In this document: in pieces, positions 1-8,301 of the stretch | Numbering within the stretch: position 1 is the stretch's first letter | Layout of the letters: every line of letters begins with the position of its first letter | Source of the DNA: Azospirillum brasilense | GTDB lineage: Bacteria > Pseudomonadota > Alphaproteobacteria > Azospirillales > Azospirillaceae | Assembly (NCBI RefSeq): GCF_008365405.1 | Contig: NZ_QOKV01000003.1 | Location: forward strand, 248,001-312,000 | Direction of reading: 5' to 3' | DNA length: 64,000 nt | The notes under the pieces: model-generated | What the model saw: only the letters and a program-made list of their open reading frames with translations | What the model was told of the DNA's origin: nothing | Database searches by the model: none | Translations under genes and position numbers: made by a program

Positions 1-54
1 GGACGGCGGCGGGTTCGGCGTCGTCTTGCTGTCTGCGTTCATGTCGGCGTTCAT
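1..54 (-). CDS. N-terminal end of an unidentified minus-strand gene (partial)
   Basis: An open minus-strand frame starts at an ATG and runs off the left edge. Only 18 codons are visible (MNADMNADSKTT then a Pro/Ser-rich stretch), too few to assign a family. A G-rich Shine-Dalgarno-like stretch lies about 10 nt upstream. From remembered alphaproteobacterial gene order, kdsB often sits divergent from this type of cytochrome c gene, but nothing in these residues proves it. Confidence 0.35.
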   Translation of the reverse strand, partial: MNADMNADSKTTPNPPPS

Positions 55-291
55 GGTGGAACGGCCCCCTGTCGCGTCGGAAAGGTGGCGCGGGTGAACC
101 ATGGATCGCCCTTTGCGTCAAGCGGTGTCACTCCAATATTCAGACGGCCAACAGTCGGAAACCCGACATTCCTGTGGCAAGGGAGGGGGCCGAAGCGGTG
201 ACAAGCCGCCGCGGTCACGCTATCGTGCGGCGGAGAACCAGCCAGTCCTGGCGACGGACCCGCGGCACGACAAAAAGGGGAAAAAGACGTT

Positions 292-831
292 ATGAGCATG
301 GAGTGGAACAAGATTTTCGGCGCCGTGCTGCTGGCGGGTCTGATCGCCATGTTGGCCGGCTTCGCCGCGGAAGTTCTGGTGCACCCGAAGACGCCTGAGA
401 AACCCGCCTATGTGGTGGCCATGCCGGACGGCGCCGCTCCGGCCCCCAGCGGTGGCGCGGCCCCGTCCGGCCCCGCCGAGATCGCCCCGCTGCTCGCCAA
501 GGCCGACGCCGCCGCCGGCCAGTCCGCGGCCAAGGCCTGCGCCGCCTGCCACAGCTTCGACAAGGGCGGCCCGAACAAGGTCGGCCCGAACCTCTACGGC
601 ATCGTCGGCGCCGCGCACGGTCATATCGACGGCTTCGCCTATTCCGATGCCATCAAGGGCAAGGCCGGCCCCTGGAACTACGACGAGCTGAACCACTTCC
701 TCTACGACCCGAAGGCCTACGCGCCGGGCACCAAGATGACCTTCGCCGGCGTCAAGAAGGACCAGGACCGGGCGAACATCATCGCCTATCTGCGCTCCCT
801 CTCCGACAGCCCGGCGCCGCTGCCGCAGTAA
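292..831 (+). CDS. Membrane-anchored monoheme cytochrome c (cytochrome c552/CycM type)
   Basis: The 179-residue protein has an uncleaved N-terminal membrane anchor (about residues 8-30), an Ala/Pro-rich linker (about 45-65) and a class I cytochrome c domain. The heme site is C83-A-A-C86-H87, and the likely axial methionine is M149 in GTKM. This architecture is that of CycM-type cytochromes, which carry electrons from the bc1 complex to terminal oxidases on the periplasmic face. An AAAAAGG-type ribosome-binding region precedes the ATG. An intrinsic terminator follows at once, so the gene is probably transcribed alone. The exact electron partner is inferred from the family. Confidence 0.88.
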   Translation: MSMEWNKIFGAVLLAGLIAMLAGFAAEVLVHPKTPEKPAYVVAMPDGAAPAPSGGAAPSGPAEIAPLLAKADAAAGQSAAKACAACHSFDKGGPNKVGPNLYGIVGAAHGHIDGFAYSDAIKGKAGPWNYDELNHFLYDPKAYAPGTKMTFAGVKKDQDRANIIAYLRSLSDSPAPLPQ

Positions 832-860
832 CGCGCCTCGGTCTCATCCGGGAAAAAGGA

Positions 861-895
861 AAAAGCCCCGCGTTCCGCAGGACGCGGGGCTTTTT
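861..895 (+). terminator. Intrinsic terminator of the cytochrome c gene
   Basis: A GC-rich stem, AAAAGCCCCGCGT pairing with ACGCGGGGCTTTT, has an 8-nt loop and is followed by a T run. It lies 30 nt after the cytochrome stop codon. The A and T flanks also allow function on the opposite strand. Confidence 0.85.
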
Positions 896-930
896 CGTTC
901 CGCCTCAAACGGAAAGCCGGCAGATTGGCC

Positions 931-961
931 TTGCATAGGGCGGCCTTATCGCCGATATAAG
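931..961 (+). promoter_or_regulatory. Candidate sigma-70 promoter for the SRP RNA
   Basis: A TTGCAT -35-like element (931-936) and a TATAAG -10-like element (956-961) are separated by 19 nt, a little long. They end about 5 nt before the first paired base of the SRP RNA, about the right distance for its 5' end. Read by eye only. Confidence 0.35.
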
Positions 962-964
962 GCG

Positions 965-1063
965 CGGGAGGCTGGCGGCGGACGAGTCCCTCGCCAACCC
1001 GGTCAGGTCCGGAAGGAAGCAGCCGTAACGAGTTTCGGCTCGGGTCGTTCGTCCAGTCTCCCA
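965..1063 (+). ncRNA. ffs: Bacterial small signal recognition particle RNA (4.5S RNA)
   Basis: The apical domain carries the conserved signature GGTCAGGTCCGGAAGGAAGC followed by AGCC, which forms the Ffh-binding loops. The ends pair as GGGAGGCTGG with CCAGTCTCCC, giving one long hairpin of about 97 nt as expected for the Alu-less SRP RNA. It acts with Ffh and FtsY in co-translational targeting of membrane proteins. It lies just upstream of dnaX, a usual location in proteobacteria. Confidence 0.95.
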
Positions 1064-1163
1064 CCCTTCCCCATAAAGTCCTGCAGTGAATTGAAACGGC
1101 GACAGCCCCGCGCCGTGACGCTATTCTGCGCTCCGTCGTGAAGCCGATTACCGGGCCAGCCGC

Positions 1164-3023
1164 GTGACCGATACCACCGTTGCCGATATGTCCTCTTCCG
1201 TTTCCGGGACGTCCGGGGGCCTCGCCTACCGGGTGCTGGCGCGGAAATACCGTCCGAAGAGCTTTGCCGAGCTGATCGGGCAGGACGCGCTCGTCCGCAC
1301 CCTGACCAACGCCATCCATTCGGGCCGCATCGCCCAGGCCTTCATGCTGACCGGCGTGCGTGGCGTGGGCAAGACGACCACCGCCCGCATCATCGCCCGC
1401 GCGCTGAACTGCACCGGGCCGGACGGCACCGGCGGGCCGACCGTGACGCCCTGCGGCGTCTGCGATAATTGCCGGGCCATCGCCGAGGACCGCCACGTCG
1501 ATGTGATGGAGATGGACGCCGCCAGCCACACCGGCGTGGACGACATCCGCGAGATCATCGACGGCGTGCGCTACGCCCCCGTCTCGGCGCGCTACAAGCT
1601 CTACATCATCGACGAGGTCCACATGCTCTCCAAGAGCGCGTTCAACGCGCTTTTGAAGACGCTGGAGGAGCCGCCGGCCCATGTGAAGTTCGTCTTCGCC
1701 ACCACCGAGATCCGCAAGGTGCCGGTGACGGTGCTCTCGCGCTGCCAGCGCTTCGACCTGCGGCGCGTCGACGCCCAGGTGCTGAAGGAGCATTTCACCC
1801 GCATCACCGGCCTGGAAGGGGCGGGGATCGAGCCGGACGCCGCAGCCCTGATCGCGCGCGCCGCCGACGGGTCGGTGCGCGACGGCCTGTCGCTGCTCGA
1901 CCAGGCCATCGCGCTGGCCGCCGGCACGGTGACCGCGCAGCAGGTGCGCGACATGCTGGGGCTGGCCGACCGCAGCAAGGTGATCGATCTGTTCGAGGCC
2001 GCCGTCTCGGCCAAGCCGGCGGAGGCGATGGACCTGCTGTCCGACCTGCACCGCGTCGGCGCCGATCCGGTGGTGATCCTCCAGGATCTTCTCGACCTCG
2101 TGCACAATCTGACGCGGCTGAAGGTCGTGCCGGACAGCGCCAACGACCCCGGCCTGCCGGAGGCGGAGCGCACCCGCGGCGCCGCCCTGTCGGCGAAGCT
2201 CGGCATGCCGGCGCTGACCCGCGCGTGGCAGCTCCTGCTGAAGGGGCTCGGCGAGGTGCAGGCCGCCCCGGTGCCGCAGCAGGCCCTGGAGATGGTCATC
2301 GTGCGGCTGTCCTACGCCGCCGACCTGCCGACTCCGGGCGATCTGATCCGCCAGTTCCAGAATCTGCACAATGGCGGCGGGCACGGTGGCCAGGGTGGCG
2401 GTGGCGCCCCGCGCGGCCCCGGTGGCGGGCCGGTGGCGGTGGGCGGCTCCGCCGTGCGCGCCGTCGCCCACCAGGCGCAGCCAAGCCAGCAGCCGAGCCC
2501 GCAGCCCGCGCCGGCCGTTGCCGTCGCCGTGGCGGACGAGGAGCGCGTGGCGATGCCGCGCGACTTCCGCACGCTGGTCCAGGTCTTCGCGGAGAAGCGC
2601 GAGGGCGCGCTCTACGGCCACCTGACCGGCAGCGTCCATCTGGTGCGCATGGAGCCGGGGCGGCTGGAACTGCGGCTGACGACTTTGGCCCCGTCGACCC
2701 TGCCGAATCGCGTCGGCCAGCTGTTGACGGAATGGACCGGCCAGCGCTGGGTCGTCATCGTGTCGGACGCGCCGGGCGAGCCGACGCTGATCCAGCAGGA
2801 GCAGGCTGCCCAGAAGCGTGCGTTGGAGGAGGCGGAGACGCATCCGGTGGTGCGCGCCGTTCTGGACGCCTTTCCCGGCGCGAAGATCACCGACGTCCGC
2901 GACCTCAAGGCGGCGGTCGAGGCCGAGCCCCAGGTTGCGGATGACGGGGAGAATCCCGACCTTATGGTCATGCAGCAGGACGACGGGGTTTATTACCCGC
3001 TCGACGATGAAGGAGATTTCTGA
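1164..3023 (+). CDS. dnaX: DNA polymerase III subunit gamma/tau
   Basis: Clamp-loader AAA+ ATPase of the replicative polymerase. Visible features are the N-terminal RKYRP...LIGQD block (28-41), Walker A GVRGVGKTT (64-72), zinc cysteines C83/C97/C100/C103, Walker B DEVH (150-153) and the SRC sensor region. A Gly/Ala/Pro linker around 400-450 leads to a tau-like C-terminal domain ending in an acidic tail. The chosen GTG start gives 619 residues; an ATG lies eight codons downstream. No A-rich slippery heptamer of the E. coli type was noticed, so a separate gamma form is not predicted. It is followed 3 nt later by the ybaB homologue and then recR, the classic dnaX-ybaB-recR arrangement. Confidence 0.96.
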   Translation: MTDTTVADMSSSVSGTSGGLAYRVLARKYRPKSFAELIGQDALVRTLTNAIHSGRIAQAFMLTGVRGVGKTTTARIIARALNCTGPDGTGGPTVTPCGVCDNCRAIAEDRHVDVMEMDAASHTGVDDIREIIDGVRYAPVSARYKLYIIDEVHMLSKSAFNALLKTLEEPPAHVKFVFATTEIRKVPVTVLSRCQRFDLRRVDAQVLKEHFTRITGLEGAGIEPDAAALIARAADGSVRDGLSLLDQAIALAAGTVTAQQVRDMLGLADRSKVIDLFEAAVSAKPAEAMDLLSDLHRVGADPVVILQDLLDLVHNLTRLKVVPDSANDPGLPEAERTRGAALSAKLGMPALTRAWQLLLKGLGEVQAAPVPQQALEMVIVRLSYAADLPTPGDLIRQFQNLHNGGGHGGQGGGGAPRGPGGGPVAVGGSAVRAVAHQAQPSQQPSPQPAPAVAVAVADEERVAMPRDFRTLVQVFAEKREGALYGHLTGSVHLVRMEPGRLELRLTTLAPSTLPNRVGQLLTEWTGQRWVVIVSDAPGEPTLIQQEQAAQKRALEEAETHPVVRAVLDAFPGAKITDVRDLKAAVEAEPQVADDGENPDLMVMQQDDGVYYPLDDEGDF

Positions 3024-3026
3024 CCC

Positions 3027-3350
3027 ATGAAGAACCTCGGCCAGATGATGAAGCAGGCCCAGCAGATGCAGGCCAAGATGCAGGAGATGCAGGCCCGCCT
3101 GGGCGAGGTCGAGATGAGCGGCCAGTCGGGCGCCGGCATGGTCAACGTGACGGTGAACGGCAAGGGCGAGATGAAGAAGATCAAGCTCGACAAGTCGATC
3201 GTCGATCCGGAGGACATCGAGGTCCTGGAGGACCTGATCATCGCCGCCTTCAACGACGCCAAGGCCAAGGTGGAGCAGCACGTCGCCAACGAGACCCAGA
3301 ACCTGATGGGCGGGATGAAGCTGCCGCCGGGCATGAAGCTGCCGTTCTGA
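3027..3350 (+). CDS. YbaB/EbfC family nucleoid-associated protein
   Basis: A 107-residue protein starting MKNLGQMMKQAQQMQAKMQ, the amphipathic Met/Gln-rich helix typical of the YbaB/EbfC DNA-binding family. The small beta sheet V-N-V-T-V-N-G-K-G and the conserved region around D-P-E-D-I-E-V-L-E-D-L follow. Family members bind DNA as tweezer-like dimers and co-occur with dnaX and recR. It begins 3 nt after dnaX, so it is probably co-transcribed and translationally coupled. The C-terminal tail MGGMKLPPGMKLPF is usual for alphaproteobacterial members. Confidence 0.93.
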   Translation: MKNLGQMMKQAQQMQAKMQEMQARLGEVEMSGQSGAGMVNVTVNGKGEMKKIKLDKSIVDPEDIEVLEDLIIAAFNDAKAKVEQHVANETQNLMGGMKLPPGMKLPF

Positions 3351-3357
3351 GTTGTCA

Positions 3358-3387
3358 TGGCCGGGTCGAACGCGGCCCGGCCACCCT
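3358..3387 (+). terminator. Hairpin between ybaB homologue and recR
   Basis: TGGCCGGG pairs with CCCGGCCA across a 10-nt loop and is followed by CCCTTTA. The T run is weak, so it may be a partial terminator or attenuator ahead of recR rather than a full stop. Confidence 0.4.
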
Positions 3388-3406
3388 TTAAAAAACGAAG
3401 CCGTGA

Positions 3407-4000
3407 ATGATCGGACCTGAAATCGAGCGCCTGATCCAGCTCCTGTCCAAGCTGCCGGGGCTGGGGCCGCGGTCGGCGCGGCGGGCGGCGCTGCACCTGA
3501 TGAAGCGCCGCGACAGTCTGCTGGTGCCGCTGTCCGAATCCATGGCGCTCGCCGCGGAGGCCATCCGCAACTGTTCGGTCTGCGGCAACCTCGACAGCCG
3601 CGATCCCTGCTCCGTCTGCTCCGACCACAGCCGCGACCGCTCGATCATCTGCGTCGTGGAGGATGCCGGCGACCTCTGGGCGCTGGAGCGCACGCGCGCC
3701 TTCCGCGGCACCTATCACGTGCTGGGCGGCACGTTGTCGGCGTTGCAGGGGGTGGGGCCGGACGATCTGAACATTCCGTCCCTGGTGGAGCGCGCGAAGG
3801 ACCCGGCGGTGACCGAGGTCATCCTGGCGCTGAACGCCACGGTGGACGGGCAGACCACCGCCCATGTGGTGACCGACCGCCTGTCCGGCAGCGGCGTCTC
3901 CGTGTCCCGTCTGGCCCACGGCGTGCCGGTGGGCGGGGAATTGGATTACCTGGACGACGGGACGCTGACCGCGGCGCTGAAGGCGCGGCGGCCTTTGTAG
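3407..4000 (+). CDS. recR: Recombination mediator RecR
   Basis: The 197-residue protein has the family layout: an N-terminal helix-hairpin-helix ([20 protein letters not shown], about 13-32), a zinc finger C56/C59/C68/C71, and a Toprim domain beginning near residue 79 ([10 protein letters not shown]). RecR works with RecF/RecO to load RecA on gapped DNA. Length matches the family. It ends the dnaX cluster and is followed by a palindromic repeat block. Confidence 0.95.
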   Translation: MIGPEIERLIQLLSKLPGLGPRSARRAALHLMKRRDSLLVPLSESMALAAEAIRNCSVCGNLDSRDPCSVCSDHSRDRSIICVVEDAGDLWALERTRAFRGTYHVLGGTLSALQGVGPDDLNIPSLVERAKDPAVTEVILALNATVDGQTTAHVVTDRLSGSGVSVSRLAHGVPVGGELDYLDDGTLTAALKARRPL

Positions 4001-4025
4001 CAAGGTTTTGTGAGGGGAAGTCTTG

Positions 4026-4130
4026 CCCCCTCCCTAACCCTCCCCCGCTTCGCAGGGGAGGGGATTGAACTCCCTCTCCTGCGAAGCGGGGGAGGGAAGG
4101 GGCCCGCGAAGCGGGAAGGGTGGGGGCCCG
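4026..4130. repeat. Cluster of GC-rich palindromic intergenic repeats
   Basis: Three partly degenerate copies of a palindrome with core CCCTCCCC-(T)GCGAAGCG-GGGGAGGG in alternating orientations: about 4038-4063, 4070-4096 and a shorter copy 4103-4120. They fill the gap between the convergent recR and pgk genes. The same motif recurs at about 12.25, 17.8, 28.6 and 38.1 kb, so it is a dispersed REP-like family. Confidence 0.75.
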
Positions 4131-4159
4131 TCTCGACCACCCACCCACACCCCCGAACC

Positions 4160-5356
4160 TTACTTCTTCTTCAGCGCGGCGACGCCCGGCAGGTCCTTGC
4201 CTTCCAGCCACTCCAGGAAGGCGCCGCCGGCGGCGGAGATGTAGGTGAACTTCTCCTCCACGCCGGCATGGGCCAGCGCCGACACGGTGTCGCCGCCGCC
4301 GGCCACCGACAGCAGGCCGCCTTCCGACGTGCGCTCGGCGACGAGGCCGGCGACGGCGTTGGTGCCGGCGTCGAAGGGCTGGATCTCGAAGGCGCCCAGC
4401 GGGCCGTTCCACACCACCGTCTTCGCACCCTGGAGCTTCAGGCCGAGGAACTCGACCGTCTCGGGGCCGACGTCCAGAGCCATCTCATCGGCGCCGATGC
4501 CGTCCGCCGGAACGGCGCGGTGGGCCGCACCGGCCTTGAACTCCTTGGCGACGATGAAGTCCTTGGGCAGCAGCAGCTCGCAATTGGCGGCCTTGGCGGT
4601 CTCCATGATGGCGCGGGCCTGATCGGCCATGTCCTTCTCGCAGAGCGAGGCCCCGACATCCACGCCCTGGGCGAAGAGGAAGGTGTTCGCCATGCCGCCG
4701 CCCAGCGCCAGCATGTCGACCTTCTTCACGAGGTTGCCGAGCAGGTCCAGCTTGGTGGAGATCTTGGCGCCGCCGACGACGGCGGCCACCGGGCGCTCCG
4801 GCTTCTCCAGCGCCTTGGTCAGCGCCTCAAGCTCGGCCTGCATCAGGCGGCCCGCGGCGGCCGGCAGATGCTGGGCGACGCCCTCGGTCGAGGCGTGGGC
4901 GCGGTGCGCGGCGGAGAAGGCGTCGTTGACGTAGAGGTCGCCCAGCGCCGCGATCTGCTTGGCGAAGGCGGGGTCGTTCTTTTCCTCTTCCGCGTGGAAG
5001 CGCGTGTTCTCCAGCAGCACAATGGCGCCCGGCTGCACGCCGTCGATGGCGGCCTTGGCCTTGTCGCCGACGCAATCCTCGCCGAAGGCGACGGTCTGGC
5101 CGACGGCGGCGCTCAGCGCCTCCAGCACGTTGCGCAGCGAGTTCTTGGCGTCCGGACCGTTCTTCGGGCGGCCGAAGTGCGACAGAACCACGACTTTCGC
5201 ACCCTTCTTCGCCAGCTCCGTCAGGGTCGGCGCCAGACGGTCGATGCGGGTCGTGTCGGAGACCTTGCCGTCCTGCATCGGGACGTTGAGGTCGGCACGC
5301 ACCAGCACCGTCTTGCCGTTCACGTCGAGGTCGTCGATGGTGTTGAACTCGGTCAT
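4160..5356 (-). CDS. pgk: Phosphoglycerate kinase
   Basis: Transfers phosphate from 1,3-bisphosphoglycerate to ADP in glycolysis, reversible in gluconeogenesis. The 398-residue protein shows the N-terminal [14 protein letters not shown] block, the SHFGRPK motif, the [12 protein letters not shown] segment, the [10 protein letters not shown] hinge region and the C-terminal GGGDTVSAL nucleotide loop. The start chosen is the ATG giving MTEFNTID, which has AGGGA about 10 nt upstream and agrees with the family N-terminus; the frame is open for 31 further codons upstream. No gap or fba gene is adjacent here. Confidence 0.96.
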   Translation of the reverse strand: MTEFNTIDDLDVNGKTVLVRADLNVPMQDGKVSDTTRIDRLAPTLTELAKKGAKVVVLSHFGRPKNGPDAKNSLRNVLEALSAAVGQTVAFGEDCVGDKAKAAIDGVQPGAIVLLENTRFHAEEEKNDPAFAKQIAALGDLYVNDAFSAAHRAHASTEGVAQHLPAAAGRLMQAELEALTKALEKPERPVAAVVGGAKISTKLDLLGNLVKKVDMLALGGGMANTFLFAQGVDVGASLCEKDMADQARAIMETAKAANCELLLPKDFIVAKEFKAGAAHRAVPADGIGADEMALDVGPETVEFLGLKLQGAKTVVWNGPLGAFEIQPFDAGTNAVAGLVAERTSEGGLLSVAGGGDTVSALAHAGVEEKFTYISAAGGAFLEWLEGKDLPGVAALKKK

Positions 5357-5504
5357 GGCTGCTGTCCCTACGGGTTGAACTTTTGCCGGGCAATCCAGCA
5401 CAGGGGCGACCGCTTTGCAACGGCCCGCGTGGGCGACCGGTTGCCCCATGCGGCGAAAGGACCGGGCTCTGGGCGGGCGGGACCGGCGATCCCATCTCTA
5501 TCCC

Positions 5505-6587
5505 ATGAACAGGATCACCCCGCATTCCTCCGCGCGGCTGGCCCCCCGGCTGGCCTACGCGGCCAGCCAGTCCGCCCGCGTCGCCTGGTTCCTCGGCCAG
5601 TACATGATGGCCGCGCGGATCGGCCGGCGGATCACCGGGCCGCCGCGGCGAACCCCACCCGACGGGCGTCCGGTGCCCGGCACCCGCGCGATTTTGGAAG
5701 AGCTGCGCGCCCTGCTGGCCCGCGACCTCGCCAACATCGAGGCGGGCTGCTACCGCCTGCCGCACGACCTGATGCCCGACCCGCGCCGGCTGCTGACCGA
5801 CGCCGCCGCCTTCTTCCGCGACGTGCCGGAGGTGTCGCGGCGCCGCCGCGACCATGCGGCGGTGGAGGTGCGCGCCAACCCGCCGCCCGGCAGCGCGGGG
5901 CTGCCCGCTTACTACCGCCAGAACTTCCATTACCAGACCGGCGGTTACCTGACGGAGGAGAGCGCCCGCCTCTACGACCATCAGGTGGAGGTGCTGTTCG
6001 GCGGTGGGGCCGACGCCATGCGCCGCCAAGTCCTGGTGCCGATCTTCGAGCATCTGAAAACGCGCCGAAGCGCCGATTGCCGCCTGCTCGACGTGGCCGC
6101 CGGGACGGGGCGCTTCCTGACCTTCGTGAAGGACAACCACCCGCGCCTGCCGGTGACCGCGCTCGACCTCTCCCCGGCCTATCTGCGCGAGGCGCGGCGC
6201 AACCTCGCCCCCTGGGCGCGCAGCAGCGCGCTGGTCCAGGCGGCGGCCGAGGCGATGCCGCTGGCCACCGGGTCGCAGGACATCGTGACCTGCATCTACC
6301 TGTTCCACGAACTGCCGCCGAAGATCCGCGCCCAGGCCGCCGCCGAGATGGCCCGCGTGCTGAAGCCCGGCGGCATCCTGGTCTTCATGGACAGCGTGCA
6401 GTATGGCGACAACCCGATGATGGATGGGCTGATCGACCGCTTCCCGCAGTCCTTCCACGAGCCCTTCTACGCCCATTACGCCCGCGACGACCTGCCCGCC
6501 CTGTTCGCCGCCGCCGGGCTGCGCCTGCGCGAGACGTCGCTGGCCTACATGTCCAAGCTCCTGGTGCTGGAAAAGGCGGACCCCTGA
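5505..6587 (+). CDS. Class I SAM-dependent methyltransferase
   Basis: The 360-residue protein has a Rossmann methyltransferase domain in its C-terminal half: motif I LLDVAAGTGRF near residue 195, the acidic TALDLSP strand, and a post-motif region with KPGGILVFMDS. The first about 150 residues are Arg/Ala-rich and of unknown role. Substrate cannot be read from sequence. The start is chosen at MNRITPHSS, although an in-frame ATG 57 nt upstream (MRRKDRAL) is possible because neither has a strong ribosome-binding site. It is divergent from pgk. Confidence 0.75.
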   Translation: MNRITPHSSARLAPRLAYAASQSARVAWFLGQYMMAARIGRRITGPPRRTPPDGRPVPGTRAILEELRALLARDLANIEAGCYRLPHDLMPDPRRLLTDAAAFFRDVPEVSRRRRDHAAVEVRANPPPGSAGLPAYYRQNFHYQTGGYLTEESARLYDHQVEVLFGGGADAMRRQVLVPIFEHLKTRRSADCRLLDVAAGTGRFLTFVKDNHPRLPVTALDLSPAYLREARRNLAPWARSSALVQAAAEAMPLATGSQDIVTCIYLFHELPPKIRAQAAAEMARVLKPGGILVFMDSVQYGDNPMMDGLIDRFPQSFHEPFYAHYARDDLPALFAAAGLRLRETSLAYMSKLLVLEKADP

Positions 6588-6607
6588 TTGCGGGGACTGC
6601 AACAAAA

Positions 6608-6625
6608 GCGTCATGGTTCTGTAAC
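6608..6625 (+). promoter_or_regulatory. Candidate Pho box upstream of the CYTH-CHAD gene
   Basis: GCGTCAT-GGTT-CTGTAAC resembles the PhoB operator (two 7-mers like CTGTCAT separated by 4 nt, giving an 11-bp repeat). The second half matches fully and the first matches 5 of 7. It lies 57 nt before the ATG of a predicted polyphosphate-binding protein, which makes phosphate control plausible. This is a single by-eye match with no clear -10. Confidence 0.4.
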
Positions 6626-6682
6626 TTGACCGGGGCTGGGGCCTGTGCAAAACGGGGACCCACCGGAAACGACGGGGCACGA

Positions 6683-8290
6683 ATGGTGGTCGAAGCGGAG
6701 TCCAACCGGGAAACCGAGCTGAAGCTGGCCGTCAGGGCCGAAGACATGGCGAAGCTCCGGTCCTGCCCGGCGGTCGCATCCCGCGCCAAGGGAAAAGCCG
6801 GCACCAAGACCCTGGAAAGCACCTATTACGACACCGCCGACCGGCGTCTGGCCGGGCGGCTGGTGGCGTTGCGTGTGCGCAAGGTCGGCAGCCAGCATCT
6901 CCAGACCATCAAGGGCGCGCCGGAGCGCGGCGAGCTTGGCCGGGCGGAGTGGGAGCATCCGGTCGCCGGACCGGCCCCCGACCTGTCGGCCATCGAATCG
7001 CCGGAGGCGCTGGACCTTCTGGGGTCGGTCGGCGCGGCGGAGTTGCAGCCGCTCTTCACCACGTTCATCCAGCGCACCGTGCGCGTGGTGACGATGGGCG
7101 AGGGCGAAACCGCCAGCCGGATCGAGGTCGCCTTCGACAGCGGCGAGATCCGCGCCCCCGACGGCGCCTCCATCCCGGTGTCGGAGGTGGAGTTGGAGCT
7201 TCTCGAAGGCTCCGCCGCCGCCCTCTACGATCTGGCGCTGGAGCTGGCCCAGGCCGCCCCGCTGCGGCTCGACCCGCGCACCAAGGCGGAGCGCGGTTAT
7301 GCGCTCGCCGACGGCACGGTGGACAAGGTGGTCAAGGCGGGCAAGCTGGAGCTGGACCGCGACACCACGGTGGAAGGCGCGCTGGCCCGCATCCTGCGCT
7401 CCTGCATCGGCCACATGCTGGCGAACGAGGCCGTCACCCTGATCGGCGAGGACGCGGAGGGCGTCCACCAGATGCGCGTGGCGCTGCGCCGCCTGCGCTC
7501 GGCGCTCGCCCTGTTCAAGGATTTCATCCCCGCCGCGTCCTACGCCTGGCTGGTCGGCGAGGTGAAGTGGCTGGGCGGCAGCCTCGGCCCGGCGCGCGAC
7601 TGGGACGTCTTCCTGGCCGAACTGCTGGAGCCGGTGAGGGACTCCTTCCACCGCGCCGACGGTCACGGCAAGCCGCTCCAGGAGGACATCGACGCGCTCG
7701 CCGCTGCGGCGCGCGCCCGCCGCGACCGCGCCTACGAGGGGGTGCGCGAGGCCATCCGGTCGGAGCGCTACACCACCTTCCTGCTGAAGTTCGGCGCCTG
7801 GGTCGAGTCGCGGGGCTGGCGCGACCAGCCGGTCAGCGAGCATTCCGCCCGGCTGTTCGACCCGGTGGAGAATCTGGCCGATCATCTGCTGTCGCGCCGC
7901 GCCAAGAAGGCCCGGCGCGCCGGCCACGGCTTCGCGAGCCTGTCGGTGACCGAGCGGCACGAGCTGCGCATCGCCTTGAAGAAGCTGCGCTACGCGGCGG
8001 AGTTCTTCCGCAGCCTCTACGACGACAAGCCGGCCCGCCGCTACATCCAGGACCTGTCGGCCTTCCAGGACGCGCTGGGCCATCTGAACGACGTGGCGAC
8101 GGCGACCCGCCTGCTGCACGAGCTGCACGACGACGGCAGCCGGCCCGAGCCGGGCGAGCCGCGCGCCGCCGGCATCGTCATCGGCTGGCACGCCCGCGGC
8201 GTGGCGGAGTCCGAACCGGCGCTCCGCGACCTGTGGAAGGAGTTTGCCGACGCGAAAGCCTTCTGGTCAAAGCCCGACCGCGAGGGGTAA
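6683..8290 (+). CDS. CYTH and CHAD domain-containing protein
   Basis: The 535-residue protein has an N-terminal CYTH (triphosphate tunnel) domain with the diagnostic ExExK at E10/E12/K14, and charged strands such as ALRVRK and ERGYALAD lining the tunnel. From about residue 225 follows a CHAD helical domain rich in conserved His and Arg, such as VHQMRVALRRLRSAL and ERHELRIALKKLRYAAEFFR. Known CYTH enzymes hydrolyse inorganic triphosphate or long polyphosphate, and CHAD domains bind polyphosphate. The start is the ATG after GACGGGGCACGA; longer starts lack support. The gene is closely followed by a ParA ATPase. Confidence 0.9.
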   Translation: MVVEAESNRETELKLAVRAEDMAKLRSCPAVASRAKGKAGTKTLESTYYDTADRRLAGRLVALRVRKVGSQHLQTIKGAPERGELGRAEWEHPVAGPAPDLSAIESPEALDLLGSVGAAELQPLFTTFIQRTVRVVTMGEGETASRIEVAFDSGEIRAPDGASIPVSEVELELLEGSAAALYDLALELAQAAPLRLDPRTKAERGYALADGTVDKVVKAGKLELDRDTTVEGALARILRSCIGHMLANEAVTLIGEDAEGVHQMRVALRRLRSALALFKDFIPAASYAWLVGEVKWLGGSLGPARDWDVFLAELLEPVRDSFHRADGHGKPLQEDIDALAAAARARRDRAYEGVREAIRSERYTTFLLKFGAWVESRGWRDQPVSEHSARLFDPVENLADHLLSRRAKKARRAGHGFASLSVTERHELRIALKKLRYAAEFFRSLYDDKPARRYIQDLSAFQDALGHLNDVATATRLLHELHDDGSRPEPGEPRAAGIVIGWHARGVAESEPALRDLWKEFADAKAFWSKPDREG

Positions 8291-8301
8291 TCTTCCCACC
8301 C

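Noticed and set aside
1164-3023. Programmed frameshift site in dnaX
   Set aside because: No A-rich slippery heptamer or strong downstream hairpin of the E. coli type was seen by eye, so a truncated gamma product is not claimed.
786-3281. Very long open frame antisense to dnaX
   Set aside because: Typical high-GC antisense shadow: residue composition is His/Arg/Leu/Gly-rich with no family motif, and it runs through dnaX, the SRP RNA and ybaB.
4026-4130. Repeat block as a CRISPR array
   Set aside because: Units are palindromes in alternating orientation without equal-length unique spacers, and no cas genes are present.
4010-6682. Long plus-strand frame running through pgk into the CYTH-CHAD gene
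   Set aside because: The real CYTH-CHAD start is the ATG at 6683 with an ExExK motif right after it; the upstream part is the antisense of pgk and a frame-shifted methyltransferase.
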